A DNA stretch of 10,672 nucleotides, taken from positions 1 to 10,672 of the forward strand of contig JAHBMJ010002505.1 of NCBI GenBank assembly GCA_018398765.1, written 5' to 3'. The position numbers and the translations under genes were made by a program. The notes below the pieces were generated by a model. The model was not told where the DNA came from and did no database searches. It saw only the letters and a list, made by a program, of their open reading frames with translations. This DNA comes from Chromera velia (taxonomy: Eukaryota > Sar > Chromeraceae). Of the stretch, positions 1-7,683 are shown piece after piece (positions within the stretch are counted from its first letter, which is position 1; every line of letters begins with the position of its first letter).

Positions 1-310
1 CTGACAGTCAATCAGGGGATGTGTCCTGATGGCAACGATACCTTATTCAGCTCTGGGGACGTACTGGTTGTGAATCCGGATTCTCATCCGGACCAGATTC
101 CAACATTAATGCATTGTAGGCAAGACATGCCCAACATGCAATCAAATTATGGCCGACCCCCTAAATGGCCCCCCGAGGCACTCACCCAACTGGTTTGGTG
201 TATCCCGTACATATATACAGAAGGGACTTGCAAATGCAAGCCTTGTAGCGCGTGTGCACGTACGTGAAACCAATTTGAGCAGCTTCTGGACAGCCCCCCT
301 TCTCCCTCAA
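1..310. other. Non-coding stretch, no gene recognised
   Basis: Open frames here are short, overlap one another in different frames and show no recognisable domain. The only local structure seen is a perfect 12-base palindrome, GAATCCGGATTC, at 72-83, followed closely by a second TCCGGA. No tRNA, rRNA or promoter element is recognised. Confidence 0.5.
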
Positions 311-555
311 GAGGTCAGCTGGGGGGGGCTATGTACAGGGATCTTGACTTTGTTCGCATTGCATGCCTACATTCTTCATTTCTTATCGAGTTTTTCTTTT
401 TCCGTCGGAATTCATACTTGTTTGGCTGAGCATCGGGCTGCCCGTTTTCGTCTTACCTGTCTTCTTGCTTCCTCTGAGTTGTGGTGTTGATATTTGAACT
501 TCAAAAAAGCGAACAAAGTCAAGATCCCCATACATAGACCTGCGCAGCTGACCTC
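311..555. repeat. Imperfect 47-base inverted repeat with 151-base spacer
   Basis: The left arm (311-357) begins GAGGTCAGCT and ends GACTTTGTTCGC. The right arm (509-555) is its reverse complement with about 41 of 47 positions matching; the mismatches sit in the G-run part of the left arm. The spacer, 358-508, has no convincing gene. The arrangement suits a small hairpin or MITE-like element, or two inverted copies of a dispersed repeat. No target-site duplication is evident at the outer ends and no transposase is encoded, so the mobile-element reading is inference. Confidence 0.6.
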
Positions 556-902
556 TTTATTTGCCCCACCCCAAGAATGCATTCTCGTGTTGCTGTGTGC
601 TGAATGATCAATACAACGATTTCACATGTTTTTGTCTTACCTATGGTTGCGTTATGTTTCTCGTTTATACAAGATAGAAGGAAGTTGAGTCGCTGTGTAT
701 GCCTTTGCTCTGCCTGCTGTTCTGCTTACCGGCCTCTGTCACTGCTTGGTCTCAGACCCATCCGCATACCGGTCTCGCTGTTTGCGCCTGTAATGCCTGG
801 ACACACTGACTACCTGCCTTGGCGAGCGCAACATTTATAGAGTGACTAACCTGTATTGAATGGCGATGGACAGATGTGTGCACCCACTTTGATGCCCGTG
901 TG
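556..902. other. Non-coding stretch, nothing recognised
   Basis: A 78-codon plus-strand open frame covers much of this stretch, but its translation is cysteine-rich and resembles nothing known. It has no favourable start context and no splice partner. I see no RNA gene or repeat. Confidence 0.4.
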
Positions 903-960
903 CCTGTGTGTGTACACACATACATATGTATGTGTGCATGTATATATGTGTGCTGACCTA
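903..960. repeat. Alternating TG/CA/TA tract with nested palindromes
   Basis: The tract alternates purine and pyrimidine almost throughout. It contains two neighbouring perfect palindromes, TGTGTGTACACACA and CATACATATGTATG. Such tracts can form cruciform or left-handed DNA and are common as degenerate microsatellites. It overlaps the 5' part of a possible small intron. Confidence 0.6.
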
Positions 961-992
961 CACATATGCGTTTCCCTTCCCTTTTCTTGCAG
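928..992 (+). other. Possible 65-base intron in the 5' leader of the plus-strand gene
   Basis: A donor-like GTATGT at 928-933, a branch-like CTGAC at 953-957, a pyrimidine tract at 971-990 and a terminal CAG ending at 992 stand in the right order and spacing for a short spliceosomal intron. It lies about 500 bases before the first start codon of the 1498-2154 gene, so it could belong to that gene's 5' untranslated leader. The acceptor half is convincing. The donor lies in repetitive sequence and could be chance. Confidence 0.3.
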
Positions 993-1091
993 TAACTCGT
1001 TCACAAACTCTTCACAAGCGAACAACAAGAAAAACTAGTCAGTCTGCCTTGGAGTCCAGCAAACTAAAGTGTCCGTTTTTCAGTTTTGTTT

Positions 1092-1116
1092 TCTCTCTCT
1101 CTCTCTCTCTCTCTCT
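1092..1116. repeat. (TC)n microsatellite in a pyrimidine-rich stretch
   Basis: About 12 TC dinucleotides lie inside a plus-strand pyrimidine-rich region running from about 1075 to 1195. The region precedes the plus-strand gene and could be part of its leader or promoter, but no defined promoter element is seen. Confidence 0.85.
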
Positions 1117-1210
1117 TCTTCCTACCACTTTCTTCTGGTTTTGCCTGTTTTTATATTTTCTTTGATTCTTCTTTGTTCCTTTCCCCCCTTCTCATTCGAT
1201 GCTCGGTCAT

Positions 1211-1288
1211 GAGTCAGTCACTGAGTGAAGGCAAGAGTGAGGGAGTAAGCGAGTGAGTAAGTGAATACGCGAACGAGTGCGTGACTCG
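1211..1288. repeat. Degenerate GAGT-type tetranucleotide repeat
   Basis: GAGT, GAGC, AAGT, GAAT, GAAC and similar four-base units follow one another, best ordered from about 1240 to 1285, with GAGT recurring. It looks like a decayed tetranucleotide microsatellite. It holds no coding signal and lies about 210 bases before the first ATG of the plus-strand gene. Confidence 0.45.
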
Positions 1289-1497
1289 TTCCGTTGCTTT
1301 TGTTTAGTGCGATCCCGTAGACGGATTTCATCATTGACCCCGATACTGTAGTCAGTGGAAGCTGGACAAGTCTCCTTGCATCTTGCCTGTATCTGTTTCA
1401 CCGCGCCTCTTTTCCCTTCTTTTTGAATGCATGCAGAGACTTTAAAACGGGAAGGTAGCAAGCATTCCGCGACTTTCAACTTTTCGACGCAATCAAG

Positions 1498-1563
1498 ATG
1501 TCCTTCAACGGTTACGGCGACGACCCGTTTGCTTATTCTGAGGGCTACGACAGGGTCCCCTAG
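1498..1563 (+). CDS. 21-codon leader frame ending in TAG, in phase with the next frame
   Basis: The ATG at 1498 has a favourable context (AAG before ATG). It opens a frame reading MSFNGYGDDPFAYSEGYDRV and one proline, then TAG at 1561-1563. The next frame starts at 1573 in the same phase, only three codons after the stop. The leader peptide is rich in acidic and aromatic residues and looks like the true N-terminus of the downstream protein. The candidate donor and acceptor pair I tried for removing the stop (a GTTACG donor at about 1511 with the CAG at about 1580) shifts the frame into a stop. The leader may therefore be an upstream ORF, a readthrough segment, or part of a gene broken by mutation or sequencing error. 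Confidence 0.4.
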   Translation: MSFNGYGDDPFAYSEGYDRVP

Positions 1564-1572
1564 CATTGGCAT

Positions 1573-2154
1573 ATGTCCAGGGAGCTTGAGGATGTGCCAG
1601 CAGTCGTGAACGTGGACTATCCCACACGCACGGGATATGTCTGCAGACTGGAGACCCCACAGGACCTCAGACGCTATGCCGAGGTGTCCAGTTGTCGTCC
1701 CCTCCACATTCTTGGGACAGAGAAGACCCTCGACTCAGTGGCGTTCCAACTTGAGAGAGCCCGGTCCCCCCGATGGGATGAGCCAAGGAGGTCGATGTCA
1801 GAGCGGTACGAGCTCCAGAAGCGGTACGACTTCCTCCTCGCCCTGAGGGATTGGGAGATAGAGATGGAGAAGGAGGGGGGGTATGTGCTGCCTCCTCGCA
1901 ACATGCCGGGAGTCATCTGGGCGACTCGTGGCAATGATGAGTCTGTGCCTCCGACCCCGCGCCCGAGTACCCCTCCTCAGGCGCCGCCTCCCCCCCCCCC
2001 CTCGGCTGGAGCAAGGTGCCTCCAATGTTTGCAGTGGGTGTGGGACGGGGTGAAGTGGGTGGCAATGAATGTGCTGTACCCCTGTGCGTTGGCTTTGGGT
2101 GCGGTAGTCTTTTGGGTTGCAGTGGGGGGGTATTGGGTGGTCAAGAAGGTGTGA
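1573..2154 (+). CDS. Unrecognised proline-rich protein with one C-terminal membrane segment
   Basis: This frame of 193 codons runs from ATG at 1573 to TGA at 2152-2154. I do not recognise the family. Residues 1-120 look like a compact soluble domain of mixed charge, with a charged, probably helical stretch around residues 75-101 (SERYELQKRYDFLLALRDWE). Residues 124-144 are proline-rich with a run of seven prolines encoded by a 12-base C run. Residues 167-190 form a strongly hydrophobic segment followed only by KKV, so the protein could be tail-anchored with its bulk in the cytosol. The C-terminal region is rich in tryptophan (WVWDGVKWV). Base composition fits the coding exons of the minus-strand gene. 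The same frame is open back to 1498 except for one TAG, so the true protein may be about 25 residues longer. Function is unknown. Confidence 0.55.
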   Translation: MSRELEDVPAVVNVDYPTRTGYVCRLETPQDLRRYAEVSSCRPLHILGTEKTLDSVAFQLERARSPRWDEPRRSMSERYELQKRYDFLLALRDWEIEMEKEGGYVLPPRNMPGVIWATRGNDESVPPTPRPSTPPQAPPPPPPSAGARCLQCLQWVWDGVKWVAMNVLYPCALALGAVVFWVAVGGYWVVKKV

Positions 2155-2500
2155 GAGTGGGGAAGAGAGATGTTCGCTTCGTCAGAGGATTGAAGGCAGA
2201 CAGAAAAGGACATGCATGGAGGAAACAAACGAGCAAATGAAGAAAAGGAAAGCCTGATACTACCATGAAGTTGCTCTTTCCACCGCTGTCTGTCTGCCAC
2301 TTGCTGGCACAGCTAGGGCGGAAAAAGAGAAAGCAACGTCACCATTCCGCATCGCTTTTTCTGGCGATTGGATGAAATGGTTGACCTTTCTGGTAGTCGA
2401 ATGGCATGCAGAAGAAGAATCGCTCGTTGATTTTATAGTTTTTAAGCGTTTTCTCTCATCCGCCGACACGTCTGTCCTTCACGTTAAAATCCTCTGGCTT
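2155..2500. other. Non-coding stretch downstream of the plus-strand gene
   Basis: This presumably includes the 3' untranslated region of the gene ending at 2154. I see no clear polyadenylation signal, repeat or gene. Composition shifts from mixed to AT-rich towards its right end. Confidence 0.4.
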
Positions 2501-4020
2501 GTAAATGGCTTTTCAAATTAAGCTTTATCTGCACCCACGATGGTTAAATTTATGAGAGCGGGCTTGGCTTCACCGACGAATCACCATACTGAAATCAACT
2601 TGCGCCGCCAAGTTGCGCGGAGTTCGACCTTCTCATATATTGTAGGCTCACTAGGTACATTTTTACCCAGTGTTTTTTCAATTTTCAAGTGTATGGTTTG
2701 TACTATATTTAGCATTTTATTACTAATTCTAACTGTATTACATATAGTCTGTATATCTAAATTTAATACACACCTTACATTTAATTCTATATCAACAATG
2801 ATAAGATTAATAAAAATTATAATAATACATTTTATAGAATTGTACACATTTATTTTTTAATTTCATAGATTATGTGATGTGATGTGTGATGATTGAGGGT
2901 TAAATCCTAGATTTAGCGACGCCAAATCCCAAGCCACTAGCAAGGTTTTGAGGACAACTTGAACCCAGAGCACAATTATAAACATTGAACCGTATATGCA
3001 TGTACTATATCTTCCAGAGAGACCTAGAGAGAGACTCACCGTAAGACGTACAGCGAATTCGTATATCACATTAATAGAACAGTGTATTAATTAACATAAT
3101 TATATAGTCATCTAATCCAGAAATTGACCAGAATGATACAATGAATACATCAACATGCATGCTCTGTAAAAAAAATGGAAATCATTGGGAAATCTGTTTG
3201 AAAATCTATAGAAAACGTACTGATGGGGAATCCAGTTGATATCTTAGGGAAATCCTCATGCAGGAAATGATGGAAATCATAGGAAAATTGATAGGAAATC
3301 TCCTAAGAAATCTCACGTGTGAAATCTACTTCATTTTTTATCGGAATTCAGCCAGATTTCTTATATATTTTTTTTAATCGTATAACCGCTATTTGAGTTA
3401 CCACGCAGCCTGGCGGCCGCTTGGTTACCATATGTTACCATCCTATCTTGCTACTTCTTATCTAGCTTCTTATAAGTTTAATAGTGGGTTATTTCTAAGT
3501 TTGTACGTTCTTGAGTCCTATAACCGTATAATAATAAAAAAAAAGTGCCTAATATAGCTTTATAATCAGGTCTCTAGTCAGGTCTGAAATCAAGTATTAG
3601 ATTCGGTATTCAATTCATTTCTTTGGTGTCAAATTGGTGATTACTGATCAATAATTACTGTCGTGTCTAGTGTTGGGGGGAAACCACATTTAAGATCTGT
3701 TCCTAGCATGTCCGCCTCTCTCTTACTCTTCCTTCATCTACGCACCGTGTCTAGTGTCGTGTGGACTATCATAAAAAGTTATAAAAAGTTTTAAAAACGT
3801 AGATAAAGACTGCAAGTCAATTCACAAAACCTTGAAAACTGTTGAATCAATCTGAATGGAGGATCATCAATCATTAAACACTGGCACCCAGGCACTGGGC
3901 TCGGATGAAACGACTCAATTATAAAATGTTTGCAATACTTAAACTTGCCATCTAGTTTGCCAATGTTGCCATAGTATTAGAAAGGCTGAAATCATTCTTT
4001 TTAATTTTCAGGCTTGTTTC
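2500..4020. other. AT-rich island with no recognised gene
   Basis: Base composition falls sharply here compared with both flanks, most strongly at 2640-2870, which is nearly all A and T. One plus-strand open frame of 106 codons (2540-2860) encodes a hydrophobic, isoleucine- and phenylalanine-rich chain. Its hydrophobicity can be explained by the T-rich composition and I do not call it a gene. A 7-base stem hairpin, CAACTTG/CAAGTTG with a 6-base loop, lies at 2596-2615. GTGTCTAGTGT occurs twice, near 3664 and 3748. TTACCA occurs three times between 3397 and 3440. No transposase, organelle gene or terminal inverted repeats are recognised. Insertion of foreign or organelle DNA, or a decayed transposon, would explain the contrast, but neither is shown. 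Confidence 0.5.
3177..3326. repeat. Array of about 11 GGAAATC-like motifs at near-helical spacing
   Basis: The motif GGAAATC or a close variant recurs, with its T at about 3182, 3193, 3205, 3231, 3253, 3268, 3277, 3288, 3299, 3311 and 3325. Most steps are 9-15 bases and two are 22-26, so most copies lie about one or two helical turns apart. All copies point the same way. Short A-tracts phased at about 11 bases are known to curve DNA. A degenerate minisatellite would also look like this. It lies in the AT-rich island, about 780 bases beyond the stop codon of the minus-strand gene. Confidence 0.55.
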
Positions 4021-4102
4021 GAGGCCGTTCACGCACCCAGCGTCAGACCGCCGTTGGTCAAACGACTCTATAGAGACGACTACTACTCATTGGCGCACGT
4101 GT

Positions 4103-4313
4103 TCAATATCGTCTCCCCCCAACATTTGAGAAAATCGAGACCCCCTTTGCCTTCCCCTTCTTCTTTTTACCTCCTCCTGCCACCTCTGCATCGTCACACC
4201 CCCTGTCTGCTCCGTCCAGGCCTTCCATCGCAGCTGCCGCAACACCCGCCTGCCCGTTCCATGCAGAATGATCTTGAGAGGACGCCACCCCCGCCCTGGC
4301 GCTTGCACTCGCA
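4103..4313 (-). CDS. RNF10-like E3 ligase, last exon with C-terminus
   Basis: This is the final exon of the minus-strand RNF10-like gene. A strong pyrimidine tract and GTTGCAG precede the first base (4313), and TGA lies at 4103-4105. It completes a serine codon left open by exon 5083-5367, then encodes 69 residues. The first 48 are alanine-, serine- and glycine-rich. The end is a lysine cluster (KKKKGKAKG) followed by VSIFSNVGGRRY. In RNF10-family proteins as I remember them, the C-terminus is likewise a lysine-rich stretch followed by a short hydrophobic motif, with a GGRRY-type end in plant members, which supports the assignment. The alternative minus-strand frame here (4087-4674) reads through the polypurine intron and is rejected. 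Confidence 0.75.
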
Positions 4314-4438
4314 CTGCAACGGGAAGGGGGAAAAATGAAACAATCACACCAATCACACGCTCTGGCCTGGGGCTCTTTGTGTCTTGCAAACAGGACACGA
4401 GGATCGCAGCCTCCTTCCTACTTTGGATCCTGTACCAT

Positions 4439-4712
4439 GGAAGCGAAAAGAGAAATTCAGAAAAGAAAAACTCGTCCGCACGAAGGAAGAAAGAGAAAAA
4501 AAAAAGAAAAGAAACAAGAAAGGAGGAAAGAAAATGAAGAAAGACGAAAGAAAGAAAGAAAGCAAGAAAGAAAAAAAGCAAGCAAGAAAGAAAGAAAGAG
4601 ATACATAAGGAAACAGACGCATGCATGAGAGAACGAACGAAAAAAGGATAGTGTGCGTGTGAGAATGAAAGCAATAAAGACGGAAGGAAAAGAAAGGCAT
4701 GAAAAACAAAAT
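4439..4712. repeat. Long GAAA/GGAA polypurine tract within an intron
   Basis: The plus strand is almost entirely A and G here, with (GAAA)n and (GGAAA)n runs densest at 4482-4601. It sits in the 769-base intron (4314-5082) of the minus-strand gene, so the transcript would carry a pyrimidine-rich stretch. The open frames in this tract translate to lysine-rich chains on one strand and phenylalanine- and serine-rich chains on the other, and are compositional artefacts. Confidence 0.8.
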
Positions 4713-5082
4713 CATTAGAGGCGATCAGTTCATCAAAAAGAGGGAGAAAGCAAAGAGGCAGGAAACCGTAAGCGAGCCAGAGGTCGTCTCAGGAAGCAAG
4801 GAAAGAAAAAAAGTTCTGTGGCACATACAGCGGCAAAAAAATACGAACAAAAACGGGAAGAAAGGGTAGTCGGACAGGCAGAGAGAGTCAAATGAGAAGA
4901 CAGAGAAAAAAAATATTGTTGTAACAAGGGTGTCAGGGGGGTTTTGAAATCCCCTTCCCAGATCCATTCTTGTTGACACTTGATCACCCTGTCTCCTGAA
5001 GGGATCTAAATGCTTTGAGAAGAATCCGATACCTTTGGTCCCATTTTCATCCATGCAAAAAAATCCTCCCTTCTTCACCCAC

Positions 5083-5367
5083 CTGTCCAGCGCCGCCGCC
5101 AACCCCGGAGTAGGTCCGACTGCCGACTTCACTGCTGCTCTTCCCCTCGCCCCCCACGCTGTGGTCGCTGCTGCAGAAGGTGGAGGGAGAGAAGCCGCGC
5201 CGTCTCCTTCAAAGCTCTCGACTCGCGTCCTCCCCCCCTCCCCCTCCTCTCCTCCTACTGCAGCTGCAGGCGAAGAAGAAGAGGGAAAGGGAGCAGGCTG
5301 CCCACCACCACCGGACCCCAGCCCCTGTCCCGAGAGAGTCGGGGTGACAGGCAGAGAGGTGCCCCAC
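5083..5367 (-). CDS. RNF10-like E3 ligase, penultimate exon
   Basis: This exon follows a textbook acceptor (pyrimidine tract ending TTTCAG) and ends in AG before the donor GTGGGT. It supplies one base to the lysine codon begun in exon 5699-6379, then 94 residues with no stop, and leaves two bases for the next exon. The chain begins WGTSLPVTP, passes through a glycine- and serine-rich part and an acidic patch (GGEEGEGGR), and ends with VGPTPGLAAALD. A tryptophan segment followed later by a short helical motif near the C-terminus is also what I recall for human RNF10. Plus-strand and other minus-strand frames here are open too, because the sequence is GC-rich; frame and phase continuity with both neighbours decides the choice. 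Confidence 0.65.
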
Positions 5368-5698
5368 CTGAAAGAAAAATGGGGCAGGCAGCAGAAAAGG
5401 AGTTTTGAAAGAGGACAGGAGACATGGAATGAAGGAGAGAGTACCCATCAATGAGGGAATTGCACAGGCACAGCAAGAGAATGAAATGCCCTGTGTGGCT
5501 GGCAAGAAACACAGAAAGTACATAACGTCCTGATTAGATCTCAAAACACATCCACAATAAACGTCTTCGAAATGAGAACCATACAAGAAGCAGAGAGAGT
5601 TTCAACTCCCTCTATTTACTCATATGACCCCGTCTACTTATTCATCTACCCGCCGCACCACCCTGAGCCCTCTTACACCCACTCCCTCGGAGACTTAC

Positions 5699-6379
5699 TT
5701 TGATGGAGTAGTTAGCATCTGTCCCCTTTCTCTCAAGGGCGTCTCCCTCTCTCGTTCTCTTTCAGGTCCCCCCAGAGGATTTGGAGAACCCGAGGGGGGG
5801 GGCTGGTGTCCCACCAACGGTGTGGACATGGAGAGGGGGTGTGAGGCTCCGGGGGAGGTTCTAGAAGAGACCGTTTCAGAGTCCTTTCTGAGGCTTTGCG
5901 GCTGGGGTGACAGTCGGGATTCTCCCAAGAGAATGCCTCGACCTGCCTTTTCTCTTTCTGCATGCATCTGCCCTTCCTTTTCTTTCTTTTTCTTCCCTTT
6001 GCCCTTCCCAACTCTCTCGGAGGGCGGGTCTCTCTCTCTCGGTGCGCCCAAAACCTTTCCAACTGTCGCTGCAGCAGAGAGTGACGGATAGAACTTTTCG
6101 GCCTCCTCTTTCTTCCTCTGTGCCTCTGCCTCCTCCGCCATCTTCTTCTTCAGCCGAGAAGCGAAGGAAGAGCCCGCCGCCGCATCATTTGCAGGGTCCA
6201 CTGCAGATGAGGAAGCAGAGGCCCCCTGCTCATGCGGCCCCGCCAGTCCTTCCGCTTGCGGTTGTTGTAAAGGAGAAGGTGTGCCCACATGCGGCGTCGG
6301 GGAGAAGGCCCCAGAAGGAGGGGACCCGCTGCCGTCTGCCCACAGAGGGTCTCTCCGGGGTCCCGTGCCAGGACTCGTT
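5699..6379 (-). CDS. RNF10-like E3 ligase, large low-complexity exon
   Basis: The acceptor GGCTGCAG precedes 6379. The exon completes an arginine codon and adds 226 residues, ending with two bases before a consensus GTAAGT donor at 5693-5698. The TAA inside that donor would end the protein at once if the intron were kept. The order is: a proline-, glycine- and serine-rich half; then SSFASRLKKKMAEEAEAQRK, a basic-acidic segment likely to be helical; FYPSLSAAATVGKVLG, which resembles the PSF...VGK motif I recall in RNF10; then a lysine-, glutamate- and proline-rich tail with RERERE. The tail after VGK may be an insertion particular to this lineage, or may hide an intron starting at the weak GTTTTG donor. 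No alternative join was as good. Confidence 0.65.
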
Positions 6380-6596
6380 CTGCAGCCGCCAATAAGAGAG
6401 TGAGAAGGAACGACGCGGTGCAGGACGAAATGGGGAATGGACGGACGGAGACAGACAAGCCAGACCGATGCTCCGTCCCTCTCCCGTGACAATGCAATGC
6501 AAACGAGGTTCAGCATGGGAGTTTCCGACAAGAGGAAAGCAGCGAAGAAATAAATCACAACGAAGAAGAGACACCTGACTGCTTGCACTTGCTGAC

Positions 6597-6727
6597 CTCT
6601 GCAGTAGAGGGAAAGCACTCTCGTCCTCCCCCTCTGGCGGCTTCTCTCTCTTCGTTGCGCAGATCGCCGCAATCTCCGATAAGGACACCCCCGCGTGCTC
6701 ATAGACCTGCCGCGCCTCGGCCTGGTC
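6597..6727 (-). CDS. RNF10-like E3 ligase, short internal exon
   Basis: The acceptor is CTCTTGCAG and the first base is 6727, in phase 0, directly after the phase-0 end of exon 7042-7225. It encodes 43 residues beginning DQAEARQVYEHAGVSLSEIA and ending ESAFPLLQ, then two bases of an arginine codon. The donor is AG followed by GTCAGC, weaker than the usual GTRAGT. A second donor a little downstream (CAG/GTGTCT) is possible but would put the next exon in another frame, which drops the conserved-looking part of 5699-6379. The sequence has no motif I can name. Its place, after the basic coiled segment, corresponds to the linker in RNF10 where I recall a proline- and leucine-containing segment. 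Confidence 0.65.
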
Positions 6728-7041
6728 CTGCAAGAGGATGTGTGAACATTGTCTCCTAGCTCTGTTTGAATGATAACATTTCTTATGCGTACTTCTGGAA
6801 TTGCAAATGCATGCATGCGTTTACACGTTTGACACGCATGAAGCAGACTTATCATACTTTGGACTTTTTTTAAAAAAAAGAACGCACACACACCTAGAAG
6901 GGGGAAAGCTGAGCTACCGACAAAGACATTCAGGGTGTTCGCGTGCATCATCAGACCGTTCGTCTTTGTGTAGATTGATCCATGTATGGATTTACCAATT
7001 GTCTCACCGAGTCTCTGTCTGCCTCTGTCTGTTTGTCTGAC

Positions 7042-7225
7042 CTTCATGACTTGCAGGAGTCTCTCTTCTCTCTTTTTCCGTTTTTCCTCTTCCTTTCTGG
7101 CCTTGGCCTTCCTCTCGAATTCCTCCGCGAAGTGTGCCCTCGTGGCAGGAGAGAGGAGACGCTCGACGTCCACCTCCAGAAACCGAACTATGGCAGCGTC
7201 TGGGAGGTGCGAGAGAAACTTGTAC
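7042..7225 (-). CDS. RNF10-like E3 ligase, exon with SHLP motif and basic coiled segment
   Basis: The acceptor CATCTGCAG precedes 7225 and the donor after 7042 is AAG/GTCAGA. One base completes the arginine codon from exon 7684-8175, giving RRRYKFLSHLP across the junction. In human RNF10 I recall RHRYLSHLP at the matching point, directly after the tyrosine- and histidine-rich FYQ...FLHP segment. Sixty-one residues follow. The middle (FLEVDVERLLSPATRAHFAE) is a conserved-type helical part, and residues 36-55 are an alternating lysine, arginine and glutamate run ending ERLLQVMK. RNF10 also has a highly charged, arginine-rich stretch here. This exon and its junction are the strongest evidence for the family assignment. 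Confidence 0.85.
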
Positions 7226-7235
7226 CTGCAGATGG

Positions 7236-7287
7236 ACACACACATACACACAGACACACACACATACACACACACAATATACACACG
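7236..7287. repeat. CA-rich microsatellite in an intron
   Basis: Interrupted (CA)n repeats with CATA and CAGA variants lie directly beside the acceptor of exon 7042-7225, so the transcript has a GT-rich tract just before its polypyrimidine end. The minus-strand open frames through it, rich in valine and cysteine, are artefacts of the repeat. Confidence 0.85.
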
Positions 7288-7683
7288 TGCAGAAGGACAC
7301 ATACAGGCAAGTAGACACATACGAGTGAATACAGACGTATCTACGCACATAGCTAGACTCACATGCACTTCCGGCAGCAGAGATGCAGTTTAGAGGGGAA
7401 CATCACGGAGCAAGGCGATTGAGACGTCACCGAGACGGTAATTGATGACTCACAAGAATCTCTATCTGACAAAGTACCAGAGAAATGACAGGTCTTTGAA
7501 GCTCCTTCTGTTCAGATCAGACCCCCTCCTTACTCTTGTCTATTCAATCGATCCCGTCTCTCTCCTCCGTTTTTCCGGATACAGACAGACTGACTTTCCA
7601 CAATCCATTCTACCCACTTTTGCCTGCACTCATACCAAAGTGAAAAGACACCCCCCCCCCCCCCAAAAGTCACAAGGACCTAC

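Noticed and set aside
2540-2860. A small hydrophobic membrane protein
   Set aside because: The hydrophobic residues follow from T-rich codons in nearly pure AT sequence, and the opposite strand is equally open. No motif or family is recognised.
2890-2920. A tRNA-like T-arm (GGTTAAATCC)
   Set aside because: No matching A-box, acceptor stem or anticodon arm can be drawn around it.
2500-4020. A CRISPR-like or phage-type system, suggested by the repeated GGAAATC motif
   Set aside because: The motif is far too short and its spacing too small for repeats and spacers, no associated genes are present, and the window is eukaryotic.
4087-4715. Minus-strand frames of 120-195 codons rich in phenylalanine and serine, and their lysine-rich plus-strand counterparts
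   Set aside because: They are translations of the (GAAA)n polypurine tract and have no other content.
5035-5454. Plus-strand 139-codon frame with alanine- and proline-rich sequence
   Set aside because: It is the opposite strand of exon 5083-5367, open because of GC-rich composition. The minus strand has splice sites and phase continuity on both sides; this frame has none.
5695-7368. A single 557-codon minus-strand open frame taken as one uninterrupted gene
   Set aside because: It includes a CA microsatellite read as a valvine-free run of valine and cysteine codons, clear acceptor and donor sites, and long stretches unlike protein. Only its parts 5699-6379 and 7042-7225 are exons; the exon between them is in another frame.
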